Position numbers and translations under genes: made by a program
The notes under the pieces: generated by a model
Database searches by the model: none
The model's input: the letters and a program-made list of their open reading frames with translations, nothing else
Told to the model about the DNA's origin: nothing
NCBI GenBank assembly: GCA_946616365.1
Contig: CAMOIX010000029.1
Coordinates: forward strand, 1 to 30,184
DNA from: AC2028 sp002373595
GTDB lineage: Bacteria; Bacillota; Clostridia; Lachnospirales; Lachnospiraceae
DNA length: 30,184 nucleotides
Direction: 5' to 3'
In this document: one piece after another, positions 7,973 to 15,465 of the stretch
How positions within the stretch are numbered: the stretch's first letter is position 1
How the letters are laid out: each line of letters opens with the position of its first letter

Positions 7973-8662
7973 TTATGCATTCTCCGATGAAGGACTGATA
8001 AGTCCGCTCTTTACCATATTCTCATATGCATTGATTATATGCTGATGTGCAAGGCTCTCTGCCTCATCTGCATTTCCGGACTTTATCGCACCGACTATAG
8101 CTTCATGCTCAAGATTAGACTTAGGACCTCTTGCCGAAGTCTTAAGAGTACGCTTTCTGACTCTTAATACATACTGATGATAATCCTTGAGCTGATGCTC
8201 CAATATCTTGCTTCCGGCTGCTTCATAGAGGATCTCGTGGAATCTGGTATCCAGATCGAATATCTGCTCCAAATGTCCCTTCTCAGCGTGGAATTTTGCC
8301 AGATATATATTCTCCTCAAGCTCTTCAAGCTGCTCATCGGTGATATTGGCTGTAGCCCATCTGGCGGCAAGCCCCTCAAGTCTGGACCTGATCATATATA
8401 TATCGCGCACATCATCGTCCGTGATACCTACGACATATGCTCCCCTGTTGGGGATGATCTGAATAAGGCCTTCGAGTTCAAGCTGTCTGAAGGCCTCTCT
8501 GACGGGAGTACGGCTGACACCGAGTTCCTCTCCTATAGCGACCTCTCTGAGTTCTTCATTTTCCTCATACTTGCCGTTAAGAATGTCTTCTCTCAACCTG
8601 GAAAAGACTCGTCCTCTCAGTGAATACTTATCCGTGACTTCTTTTTTAACATCGCTGCTCAT
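7973..8662 (-). CDS. GntR-family transcriptional regulator, FadR/FCD subfamily
   Basis: A 229-aa regulator. The winged helix-turn-helix spans about residues 14-80 (RLREDILNGKYEENEELREV, GVSRTPVREAFRQLELEGLI, NRGAYVVG). The C-terminal all-helical FCD domain spans about 85-215 and keeps the metal and ligand residues in DTRFHEILYEAAG, EHEAIVGAI and LAHQHI. The ligand is probably a carboxylate; given icd directly downstream, a TCA-type acid (citrate, isocitrate or 2-oxoglutarate) is a reasonable guess. The ATG is preceded by AAAGG at about 9 nt. Its promoter carries a 12-bp perfect palindrome over the -10, indicating autorepression. Confidence 0.93.
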   Translation of the reverse strand: MSSDVKKEVTDKYSLRGRVFSRLREDILNGKYEENEELREVAIGEELGVSRTPVREAFRQLELEGLIQIIPNRGAYVVGITDDDVRDIYMIRSRLEGLAARWATANITDEQLEELEENIYLAKFHAEKGHLEQIFDLDTRFHEILYEAAGSKILEHQLKDYHQYVLRVRKRTLKTSARGPKSNLEHEAIVGAIKSGNADEAESLAHQHIINAYENMVKSGLISPSSENA

Positions 8663-8721
8663 TCTTTATGCCTTTCGCTGTTTAAAGCTCATTATCGGAT
8701 ATAAAACACAAATGCTGTATA

Positions 8722-8733
8722 ATTGTATACAAT
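8722..8733. promoter_or_regulatory. Candidate GntR operator palindrome
   Basis: ATTGTATACAAT is a perfect 12-bp palindrome that contains the whole -10 hexamer of the gntR promoter. Its core TTGTATACAA has the form bound by several FadR-subfamily GntR proteins (for example MatR), so binding by the adjacent regulator is likely. Confidence 0.65.
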
Positions 8734-8750
8734 ATATACCAAAAAGTCAA
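8722..8750 (-). promoter_or_regulatory. Promoter of gntR-icd
   Basis: Minus-strand TTGACT, a 17-nt spacer and TACAAT. The predicted start of transcription is near 8715, leaving a leader of about 53 nt before the gntR ATG. Confidence 0.8.
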
Positions 8751-8768
8751 GCAAGCGCAAAAAAACAC

Positions 8769-8797
8769 TTGACATTACGCTCCAAATAGAATAAATT
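8769..8797 (+). promoter_or_regulatory. Promoter of rpsT
   Basis: Plus-strand TTGACA, 17 nt, TAAATT. The -35 is perfect and the -10 is weaker (4 of 6). It is divergent from the gntR promoter, with the two -35 boxes 18 nt apart, and predicts a leader of about 73 nt for rpsT. Confidence 0.65.
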
Positions 8798-8821
8798 ATT
8801 TGAGTATGTGACGGATTCCCC

Positions 8822-8835
8822 ACCGCATACGCGGT
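8822..8835 (+). promoter_or_regulatory. Hairpin in the rpsT leader
   Basis: ACCGC-ATAC-GCGGT forms a perfect 5-bp stem with a 4-nt loop, 26 nt before the ribosome site. It is not followed by a U-run, so it is not a terminator. It may be part of the ribosomal-protein autoregulatory leader or an mRNA stabiliser. Confidence 0.4.
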
Positions 8836-8876
8836 TTCTATAAAATATGTTTAAGTTTTACAGGAGGTAAAGGACT

Positions 8877-9140
8877 TTGGCTAACATTAAATCCGCTAAG
8901 AAGAGAGTGCTTGTTGCAGCTCGTAACGAAGAGAAGAATAAGTCAGTTCGCTCAAGCGTTAAGACTTCTATCAAGAAGGTTCTTGCAGCAGTTGAGAGTG
9001 GCGATAAGGCTGATGCACAGGCTAAGCTTCAGGATGCTACCAAGACGATCGATATGGCTTGCCAGAAGGGCGTTTATCACAAGAACAACGCTTCCCGCAA
9101 GGTATCTCGTATCTCTAGTGCCGTAAGCAGCATGAAATAA
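8877..9140 (+). CDS. rpsT: 30S ribosomal protein S20
   Basis: An 87-aa, very basic helical protein binding 16S rRNA in the 30S body. It begins MANIKSAKKRVLVAARNEEK, the family signature, and ends AVSSMK at normal length. The start codon is TTG, preceded by a strong AGGAGG at 9 nt; no in-frame ATG is available. The E. coli gene also starts with UUG and is autoregulated through it, so the poor start codon may be a conserved control feature. Monocistronic: own promoter upstream and strong terminator downstream. Confidence 0.98.
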   Translation: MANIKSAKKRVLVAARNEEKNKSVRSSVKTSIKKVLAAVESGDKADAQAKLQDATKTIDMACQKGVYHKNNASRKVSRISSAVSSMK

Positions 9141-9164
9141 GCATCCAAGATATATATGCAATAG

Positions 9165-9197
9165 AAAACCCTGCCGGATGATGGCAGGGTTTTTTTA
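9165..9197. terminator. Bidirectional terminator between rpsT and the carboxypeptidase gene
   Basis: AAAACCCTGCC - 7-nt loop - GGCAGGGTTTTT followed by more T on the plus strand. The minus strand also reads as a GC hairpin followed by TTTTCTATT, so it can serve both convergent genes. Confidence 0.9.
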
Positions 9198-9230
9198 TGG
9201 CCGGCCGGCCTAAATAAAATAATAAATATC

Positions 9231-10739
9231 TTACTTCGCTTCTGCGATTACAGCGCGGATGAATTCTTCCGCTGTCTGAGGTATCTTGATCTCAGCTCCC
9301 GTATCAAGCGGCTCTCCCGCATTCTCCCTGAAACGATTGATCCCATATACCATCAGCTCCTGCGTGAGCGTATTTCTCGTTGCAAAGTCCTCTGCTCCGA
9401 ACTCCATAGCCACGATCGTATGTACGCTTCCGTCAGCGCCCTTAACATCAGCCGCAGCCACAAGACATGCTCCTGCCATGATCGTAGTACCCGTCTTTAA
9501 TCCCACTACCTCATCCATATTGTAGAGGAGCGGGTTTGTATTGTTGATCACTCTGTTAAATGTAGGTAGCTCAGTTTTCTGAAGTGATGTGACATCCTTT
9601 ATACCCGGATAAACTGCGAGGATATATTGTACCATCTTAAAAGCATCCTCTACCGTCATCCTGTTCTGATGCTTTGATGCAGCTACCGAATCCATAAATC
9701 CGGGCAGACCGTGGGGGTTGTAAAATACCGTCTTATCCGAGAGACCAAGTTCCCTTGCTTTGGCATTCATCAGCTCCACAAAGGCTTCCTCGCTTCCGGC
9801 AACATGTATAGCCAGGCTGAGCGCAGATTCATTGCTCGAAGGAAGGAGCATTCCCTTTATAAGTTCGGAAACGCTGCTCACCTGCCCCTCTTCCATCTTG
9901 ATAACACCGTCTTCGCCGTTGGAGAGTTCCTCCGCCTGCTTAGTGATCACAACTTCATCATTTGCGCCTATCCTGCCGGATGATATCGCATCCATAATGC
10001 AGAGATATGTCATAAGCTTGGTAACGCTGGCGATAGCTACCGGATTATCGGGATTGTATTCGTCATATATCTCTCCCGTCGTCGCATCGCCTACCAGAGC
10101 TGCATGAACCTCGTAATAGAATCCCTCTTCTCTCAGTTTGTCGATATTGGGAACATAACTGCTTGAAGTATCGATATAGAGCCTTTCGCCCCTAAATTCC
10201 ATATTAAGGTCCAGAAGCATGGCAAGGTCGCTGATACTGATATAATAGTCCTGCTTGCCTGCCATATTATCACCGATGAAGGTATAATACTTGACTGTCT
10301 TACCGTTTACCTCCATCGCATTGAGGCCCATATTCTTGGTCCTGTACTTAAACTCCGTAATCTCCGGCTCCTCGGTTTCCTCATCCGCAGGCTTTTCTTC
10401 AGGCAGTTCAAAGGGTACATTCTCCCCTCCTACCGCACCATAGGGCACACCGAGAGTAACAGCGAGCTTATCCCCATCCTTAGCCATTTCAAACTGCTTA
10501 TCCGTGCCGGATATCGCAGCAGCGACATCTCTCATGGATACGTAGCGATTATTCGGATAGACATAATGCAGCGCCTTGATCGTAATATCATTATCGCTTC
10601 CGTTGACGGATGCTCTGATATTCTCACCATGAGTAAACTCCTCTATGGCATAGGCAGGTTCGCTGTATGATAAAACAGATACAGCTGCAAACACCAAAGA
10701 GAGGACCAGTGCTATCAGTCTTTTTTTACATCTATTCAT
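9231..10739 (-). CDS. D-alanyl-D-alanine carboxypeptidase (S11, PBP5-type) with N-terminal stalk domain
   Basis: An exported penicillin-binding protein that trims the terminal D-Ala of peptidoglycan stem peptides. The signal peptide ends near residue 31 (SEPAYA). Residues about 45-195 contain two segments (KALHYVYPNNRYVSMRDVAAAI and YYISISDLAMLLDL) of the copper-amine-oxidase-N/stalk type. The catalytic domain follows: SVTK (S238, K241), PSSNESA (S301-N303) and LKTGTT. The C-terminus ends soon after the catalytic domain, without the usual long PBP5 C-terminal beta domain and anchor helix. The start at 10739 (502 aa) overlaps the upstream gene's end by 8 nt (ATGAATAG), implying translational coupling; a longer reading to 10781 has no merit. 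Confidence 0.92.
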   Translation of the reverse strand: MNRCKKRLIALVLSLVFAAVSVLSYSEPAYAIEEFTHGENIRASVNGSDNDITIKALHYVYPNNRYVSMRDVAAAISGTDKQFEMAKDGDKLAVTLGVPYGAVGGENVPFELPEEKPADEETEEPEITEFKYRTKNMGLNAMEVNGKTVKYYTFIGDNMAGKQDYYISISDLAMLLDLNMEFRGERLYIDTSSSYVPNIDKLREEGFYYEVHAALVGDATTGEIYDEYNPDNPVAIASVTKLMTYLCIMDAISSGRIGANDEVVITKQAEELSNGEDGVIKMEEGQVSSVSELIKGMLLPSSNESALSLAIHVAGSEEAFVELMNAKARELGLSDKTVFYNPHGLPGFMDSVAASKHQNRMTVEDAFKMVQYILAVYPGIKDVTSLQKTELPTFNRVINNTNPLLYNMDEVVGLKTGTTIMAGACLVAAADVKGADGSVHTIVAMEFGAEDFATRNTLTQELMVYGINRFRENAGEPLDTGAEIKIPQTAEEFIRAVIAEAK

Positions 10740-11376
10740 TAACTCTTGCATATACTTTATTTTCACCTGTAGTAACATCATGCAGCATCAGTGTTGTATC
10801 GTTTACCAGATAATCATAGACTGTGCCGTCTATGGTAATGGTTTCCTTCTCGATCATATATGTGCCTTCCTTCGAATAGATCATGAAAACATTTTCGTAC
10901 TCAGGCATGATTGAAGGCGCGTTTGCCTTTAAGTATTCTGCGGTATCGCTGCCAACGGCATTTTTGACATACTCATCCAGTTTTGCTGCGTCAGCTTCGA
11001 CTCCCGCATCTTTCAGTCTCATAGTCAGGAGTTCATTCATAGCATCCGCAAAAGCCGTATAGCTCTCATCTGCGAGTGCGTCATAATCTTCCTGCCTGAT
11101 ATAAGTGCTGCAGGTTCCATCCTCAGCGATCTCAAAATATACAGGAAGCAGCAATCCGTCCGTATGGTCCCTTAAAGATACCTTGTTTCCGAGGATAGCG
11201 TTTCCGAGCCAATCATCTGCAGTCTTAACCACTTCATCCGTCAGATCGACATTCATTGTCCATGTACCGGGGAGCTTCTTACCGGGTCTGAAGAACTGCA
11301 ATGCTGCAAATACGCCTGCTGACAGCAGGAGCAATATCACCAATACTATTACTATTCTTACGATTACTTTCTTCAT
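10732..11376 (-). CDS. Membrane-anchored extracytoplasmic protein of unknown function
   Basis: A 214-aa protein with one N-terminal hydrophobic helix (residues about 5-27) followed by an acidic, probably extracellular domain. After the helix it reads KKLPGTWTMNVDLTDE, then helical stretches and a C-terminal beta-like region (EKETITIDGTVYDYL). The PGTW opening recalls lipocalin-like small domains, but I cannot name a family. AAGGAA lies 5 nt before the ATG. It sits 9 nt after the Nudix gene stop and its stop overlaps the start of the D,D-carboxypeptidase by 8 nt. Coupled translation suggests a shared role in the cell wall, which is inference. Confidence 0.85.
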   Translation of the reverse strand: MKKVIVRIVIVLVILLLLSAGVFAALQFFRPGKKLPGTWTMNVDLTDEVVKTADDWLGNAILGNKVSLRDHTDGLLLPVYFEIAEDGTCSTYIRQEDYDALADESYTAFADAMNELLTMRLKDAGVEADAAKLDEYVKNAVGSDTAEYLKANAPSIMPEYENVFMIYSKEGTYMIEKETITIDGTVYDYLVNDTTLMLHDVTTGENKVYARVNE

Positions 11377-11385
11377 TGCGTTTCC

Positions 11386-11841
11386 TTATGCAAATCTTTT
11401 GATGTACTCTCTGAAGACTTCCCTTATAGGAGGTGATATCTCATCAATGACGATATCTGAAGGATCAAAATACCTGATCTCCTCTATCTCTTCTTCCTGC
11501 CTCCTGATCTCACCGTGGTACTTTCTGCAGATATAGATGATCTCGACATTGGAGACTTCATCTCCGTTGGGATATACATAATGCGCTTCCGGACCTGAAT
11601 TGACATAAAAGAACTCCAGCTCATCGGCTACGATGCCCATCTCTTCAAGGAGCTCTCTGCGAGCGCAGTCTTCGGCTTTTTCATCGATCTCTATCGAACC
11701 GCCCGCATAGCCCCACATGTGATTATCCGTGCGTTTTCCGAGAAGGAGCCTTCCCTTGTCATCAACACATATTACACTTGCCGCGCATTGCATCAGGGTC
11801 CTGTGTCCGACCACCCTGCGCAGATCCATTATATAACTCAT
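11386..11841 (-). CDS. Nudix hydrolase
   Basis: A 151-aa enzyme that hydrolyses a nucleoside diphosphate linked to another moiety. The Nudix box is complete: G48-x5-E54-x7-R62-E63-L64-x-E66-E67-x-G69-I70, the last three acidic residues binding metal. Upstream strands (ASVICVDDKGRLLLGKR) and the WGYAGGSIE lead-in are typical MutT-like. Substrate cannot be told from sequence. GGAG lies 5 nt before the ATG. It is in the run epimerase - PPOX - Nudix - membrane ORF - carboxypeptidase, with 63 nt to the PPOX-like gene. Confidence 0.93.
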   Translation of the reverse strand: MSYIMDLRRVVGHRTLMQCAASVICVDDKGRLLLGKRTDNHMWGYAGGSIEIDEKAEDCARRELLEEMGIVADELEFFYVNSGPEAHYVYPNGDEVSNVEIIYICRKYHGEIRRQEEEIEEIRYFDPSDIVIDEISPPIREVFREYIKRFA

Positions 11842-11904
11842 TTTTTCTCCATGGATTAAAGATCAGGATTTCGGTACGAAGGAAAGGTGTAAAAATCGTT
11901 ATAT

Positions 11905-12297
11905 TTAAAACTTTATGACCTCCGGAGCCGCGGTAAATGAGCTGATCGTAGCGGTTGCGTTCTTGAAATAAAGCACTTCCGTATTGTCATCATCAGCGGA
12001 ATACATACCCTGAAGCGAAGGATATGCTTCTAGCATAGCGACCTTTGCTTCACTTCTGTCATCCGAAACCAACTCGCCGGCAACTCTTATCCACTCACCG
12101 TTCTTAAAAGCACAGATCTCTGCTTTGGGATTGGCATGAAGCTGCTTGGAAACATCCTTTTTCTTGCCGGTCTGAATGTAAAGCTTACCCTCAAATACAT
12201 TGACGGTTCCGAAAGGCCTTACCCTGGGCTGATCTCCGTCAACGGTAGCAAGGTAGTACACTTCTGCTTCTTTCAAAAACTTAACAACTCTTTCCAT
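11905..12297 (-). CDS. Pyridoxamine 5'-phosphate oxidase-like flavin-binding protein
   Basis: A 130-aa split-barrel protein. MERVVKFLKEAEVYYLATVDGDQPRVRPFG and the GKLYIQTGKKKDVSKQL segment are typical of the small PPOX-like FMN (or F420/heme) binding family. Function is probably a flavin-dependent reductase, but the substrate is unknown; it is too short to be true PdxH. Two adjacent ATGs fit AGGAGG at 3 or 6 nt, and I chose the inner one. Earlier in-frame ATGs lie inside the upstream epimerase gene and lack support. The gene starts 31 nt after the epimerase stop. Confidence 0.88.
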   Translation of the reverse strand: MERVVKFLKEAEVYYLATVDGDQPRVRPFGTVNVFEGKLYIQTGKKKDVSKQLHANPKAEICAFKNGEWIRVAGELVSDDRSEAKVAMLEAYPSLQGMYSADDDNTEVLYFKNATATISSFTAAPEVIKF

Positions 12298-12328
12298 CAT
12301 TTGCCTCCTTTTATCATTACCTAAGTAT

Positions 12329-13231
12329 CTACAAACTTGCAAAGCTATTATATGTCTCACGCATCGAGTTTTCATCGTCTGAATATACAAAATCAAATTC
12401 TCTTATAAAGCGACTCCCGTCGTAGAGATTGCTCTCCTGCCGGGTTAAAGGGAACGGGAGTGGCAGCCCCTTCTCATATACATCCGATACGCCAACCTCC
12501 ACCATCTCGAAATCTTTTTCCGTTGCTTTCCTTAAAAGTTCCGCATACGATCCGTATGAATAAGTCTTATTCTCACATATGTTAAAAGCCCTGTTTTCTG
12601 CTTTGGGATTCCCAATGACAGTCTTTATCGCTCTTGCAACATCCTTTACATATACCAGCTGAAACTCTCCGTCCGCATCTGTCGGATGGATTATCTGACC
12701 TGCTCCGTCTATCCATTTAAAGTATATCGACTCTCTCGGAGCATAGTTTCCCGGGCCATATATAAATGCCGGTCTTAGAACCGTATAAACCATACCCCTT
12801 TCGGCACATACTCTCTTTACTTCTGACTCAAGCGAGACTTTACCGCTTATATATGCTCCCGCTTCACCGCCGAAATCGCGCGTTTCAAGCTCCGAGTCTT
12901 CATTCATGGCATTACCCGTACCGCGCATGTAGACATCGACCGTACTGATAAAGATATACTGCCTGCATTTACAGTTAAGGTTATTAAGGAGTCCTTCTAT
13001 ATCGCCTTTATTGTATGCGCAGAAGTCCACTATCGCATCATACTCCTCATGTGGAATATTACGCAGTGCTTCCTCATCATGCCTGTCCGCAAGTATCTCT
13101 TTATCCGCCAAAGGTGAATGGTTCGACCCTCTATGAAGCACAGAAACCCCGGCATCCGTCTCCGAATTCATCAATTCGACGAATGCTTTTCCCAGGAAAT
13201 ATGTACCTCCGACAGTCAGTATCTTCATCAT
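12329..13231 (-). CDS. NAD-dependent epimerase/dehydratase (extended SDR)
   Basis: A 300-aa extended short-chain dehydrogenase. The N-terminal dinucleotide motif is VGGTYFLGKAF, the catalytic serine lies in FISTVDVY and the YxxxK pair in GAYISGK; RPAFIYGPGNY is the conserved substrate-side strand. These point to a nucleotide-sugar or related epimerase/dehydratase acting in the cytoplasm; substrate not deducible. Two adjacent ATGs (13231, 13228) and a TTG before them are possible starts; there is no strong ribosome site. An extended -10 promoter lies 27 nt or more upstream, so it heads the run to the carboxypeptidase gene. Confidence 0.9.
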   Translation of the reverse strand: MMKILTVGGTYFLGKAFVELMNSETDAGVSVLHRGSNHSPLADKEILADRHDEEALRNIPHEEYDAIVDFCAYNKGDIEGLLNNLNCKCRQYIFISTVDVYMRGTGNAMNEDSELETRDFGGEAGAYISGKVSLESEVKRVCAERGMVYTVLRPAFIYGPGNYAPRESIYFKWIDGAGQIIHPTDADGEFQLVYVKDVARAIKTVIGNPKAENRAFNICENKTYSYGSYAELLRKATEKDFEMVEVGVSDVYEKGLPLPFPLTRQESNLYDGSRFIREFDFVYSDDENSMRETYNSFASL

Positions 13232-13257
13232 CAAAATATGGAAAACCCTTCGAAAGT

Positions 13258-13266
13258 ATTATACCA
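13258..13266 (-). promoter_or_regulatory. Extended -10 promoter of the epimerase operon
   Basis: Minus-strand TGGTATAAT, a perfect TATAAT with the TGn extension. The -35 position falls in the hairpin that terminates tpiA, and no good -35 is visible. Confidence 0.6.
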
Positions 13267-13269
13267 TAA

Positions 13270-13301
13270 CAAAGAAAGAGAGGCATCGCTGCCTCTCTTT
13301 C
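13270..13301 (-). terminator. Terminator of tpiA
   Basis: GAAAGAGAGGCA - TCGC - TGCCTCTCTTTC, a perfect 12-bp stem, starting 31 nt past the tpiA stop. In the tpiA direction it is followed by TTTGTTATGG, a modest U-tract. Confidence 0.8.
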
Positions 13302-13332
13302 GATATGTTTATGAGGGTTGTAAATCGGTTTC

Positions 13333-14079
13333 TTAAGCGTTAACGATCTGGCCGAAATCAGGCTTGAGGCTTGCTCCGCCGATAAGTCCGCCGTCGATAT
13401 TGGGCTTGGAAAGAAGCTCTGCAGCATTTCCTGCGTTCATGGATCCGCCGTACTGGATGCGTACAGCCTCTGCGGTTGCAGCATCGTACATATCCTTGAT
13501 GGTCTCACGGATCATTGCGCATACTTCCTCTGCCTGGTCAGCGGTAGCGGTCTCGCCGGTTCCGATAGCCCAGATAGGCTCGTAAGCGATAACGAGAGTC
13601 TTAACCTGATCAGCGGTTACATCGGTAAGATCCCACTCGATCTGGCGCTTGATCCACTCCTTGTAAGTTCCTGCCTTGCGGAGAGCAAGAGACTCGCCGC
13701 AGCAAAGAATGGGAGTGATACCGGAAGCGAATGCTTTCTTAACCTTCTGGTTGATGAGGATATCATTCTCTCCGAAGATATCTCTTCTCTCGGAGTGTCC
13801 GATGATAACGAACTCTACTCCTGCTTCCTTAAGCATGGGAGCTGAGATCTCGCCGGTGAATGCGCCCTTATCCTCGATATAGAAATTCTCAGCACCTACA
13901 TGTACGTTGGTGCCCTTTACAGCCTCTGCAACAGGTACGATATCGATAGCGGGTACGCAGTAAACTACATCAACCGCATCGTTCTTAACAAGGTCCTTAA
14001 GCTCAGCACAGAGTGCCACAGCCTCCTTGGGAGTCTTGTTCATCTTCCAGTTGCCGGCAATAATTCTTCTACGTGCCAT
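13333..14079 (-). CDS. tpiA: Triosephosphate isomerase
   Basis: Interconverts dihydroxyacetone phosphate and glyceraldehyde 3-phosphate; cytoplasmic TIM barrel, 248 aa, standard length. The catalytic lysine is in GNWKMN, the electrophilic histidine in IIGHSERR and the catalytic base in AYEPIWAIGTG; the phosphate loop IQYGGSMN and GGLIGGASL follow. Strong ribosome site (AGGAGG, 6 nt). Last gene of gap - pgk - tpiA, separated from pgk by a 122-nt spacer rich in RNA structure, and followed by its own terminator. Confidence 0.98.
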   Translation of the reverse strand: MARRRIIAGNWKMNKTPKEAVALCAELKDLVKNDAVDVVYCVPAIDIVPVAEAVKGTNVHVGAENFYIEDKGAFTGEISAPMLKEAGVEFVIIGHSERRDIFGENDILINQKVKKAFASGITPILCCGESLALRKAGTYKEWIKRQIEWDLTDVTADQVKTLVIAYEPIWAIGTGETATADQAEEVCAMIRETIKDMYDAATAEAVRIQYGGSMNAGNAAELLSKPNIDGGLIGGASLKPDFGQIVNA

Positions 14080-14106
14080 ATTATTCCTCCTAATACAGTA
14101 TTATTC

Positions 14107-14210
14107 CGGTCATTGCATACGACCGAAGAATTCCGAGGGAATTCTTCAAGATGTTAGATTCTGTTTGCGAAAAATCCTATGATTTGAGCGATTACAGAAT
14201 CTTACATCTT
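14107..14210 (-). ncRNA. Structured pgk-tpiA intercistronic RNA element (three stem-loops)
   Basis: Three inverted repeats are packed in about 105 nt. The largest pairs 14148-14164 with 14194-14210 (17 positions, one mismatch, 29-nt loop); the right arm includes the pgk stop codon and its last codons. Directly adjacent is a perfect 10-bp hairpin, GAAGAATTCC-GAG-GGAATTCTTC (14125-14147). Beyond it CGGTC-N9-GACCG (14107-14125) abuts. A short inner stem AAATC/GATTT sits in the big loop. None has a U-run, so these are not terminators. A role in mRNA processing or differential stability is inferred. Confidence 0.6.
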
Positions 14211-15437
14211 GTCGTCAGCTGCTGCAACACCGGGAAGCTCCTTGCCCTCAAGGAACTCTAGTGAAGCGCCGCCGCCGGTGGAAATGTGGCTCATCTTGTC
14301 TGCAAATCCAAGCTGGTTGCAAGCTGCTGCTGAATCTCCGCCGCCGATGATGGTGGTTGCATCGGTCTCAGCAAGCGACTTAGCTACAGCGATGGTTCCC
14401 TTTGCAAGAGTGGGATTCTCGAATACGCCCATAGGTCCGTTCCATACAACGGTCTTAGCGCTCTTAACAGCGTTAGCGAAGAGCTCCTGAGTCTTGGGTC
14501 CGATATCAAGTCCCTCTTTGTCAGCGGGGATCTCATTTGAAGGAACGAAGGATACCTCGATGGGAGCATCGATTGGATCCGGGAATCCGGCAGCGATGGT
14601 GGTGTCAACGGGAAGAAGCAGGGTCTTGCCAAGCTTCTCAGCCTTCTCCATCATCTCCTTGCAGTAATCGATCTTCTCGTCGTCTACAAGAGACTTACCG
14701 ATCTCATATCCCTTTGCCTTGAGGAAGGTGAAAGCCATTCCTCCGCCGATGATAAGAGTATCGCACTTCTCGAGAAGGTTATTGATAACATTAAGCTTAT
14801 CTGCAACCTTAGCTCCGCCGAGGATAGCAACGAAAGGACGAACAGGATTCTCAACGGCATTGCCGAGGAAATCGATCTCCTTCTGCATAAGGTATCCTAC
14901 TGCGCAGTTTCCGCCCTTCTCACGAACATACTTCGTAACAACGGATACGGAAGCATGTGCTCTGTGAGAAGATCCGAAAGCGTCACATACATAATCATCG
15001 CAAAGATCTGCAAGTTCCTTGGCAAAAGCCTCTCCGGCCTTAGCGGGCTTGGTCTCCTCTTCCATACGGAAACGGGTATTCTGAAGAAGGACTACATCTC
15101 CCTCTTTCATAGCATTAACGGCATCGGTGGCAGCCTGTCCCGTTACATTGTAATCGGATACGAATACTACTTCCTTGCCAAGTTTCTCGGAAAGACGCTT
15201 TGCAACGGGTGCAAGAGACTCCTTCTCGCTGGGTCCCTCCTTAACCTTTCCAAGGTGAGAGCAAAGGATAACCTTTCCTCCGTCGTTCATAAGCTTCTTG
15301 ATGGTGGGAAGAGCTGCGGTGATACGGGTATCATCGGTGATCTCTCCGTTCTTAAGGGGAACGTTGAAGTCACATCTTACGAGTACTCTCTTTCCCTTCG
15401 CGCTGAAATCGTCTACAGACTTTTTGTTAAGGCTCAT
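14202..15437 (-). CDS. pgk: Phosphoglycerate kinase
   Basis: Transfers the acyl phosphate of 1,3-bisphosphoglycerate to ADP; 411 aa, slightly longer than many bacterial forms (about 395). It shows VRCDFNVPLKNGEITDD (substrate loop), the SHLGK basic patch, DAFGSSHRAHAS, GGGMAFTFLKAKG and the nucleotide-binding GGGDSAAACNQLG; the C-terminus carries the usual STGGGASLEFLEGK. The ATG is preceded by AAGGAG at about 8 nt. The 87-nt spacer from gap contains a strong terminator but no clear promoter, so pgk is presumably expressed by partial read-through. Its stop codon lies in the arm of a long stem. Confidence 0.98.
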   Translation of the reverse strand: MSLNKKSVDDFSAKGKRVLVRCDFNVPLKNGEITDDTRITAALPTIKKLMNDGGKVILCSHLGKVKEGPSEKESLAPVAKRLSEKLGKEVVFVSDYNVTGQAATDAVNAMKEGDVVLLQNTRFRMEEETKPAKAGEAFAKELADLCDDYVCDAFGSSHRAHASVSVVTKYVREKGGNCAVGYLMQKEIDFLGNAVENPVRPFVAILGGAKVADKLNVINNLLEKCDTLIIGGGMAFTFLKAKGYEIGKSLVDDEKIDYCKEMMEKAEKLGKTLLLPVDTTIAAGFPDPIDAPIEVSFVPSNEIPADKEGLDIGPKTQELFANAVKSAKTVVWNGPMGVFENPTLAKGTIAVAKSLAETDATTIIGGGDSAAACNQLGFADKMSHISTGGGASLEFLEGKELPGVAAADDKM

Positions 15438-15465
15438 AATGTTTCTCCTTGTACAATGAATTTTT

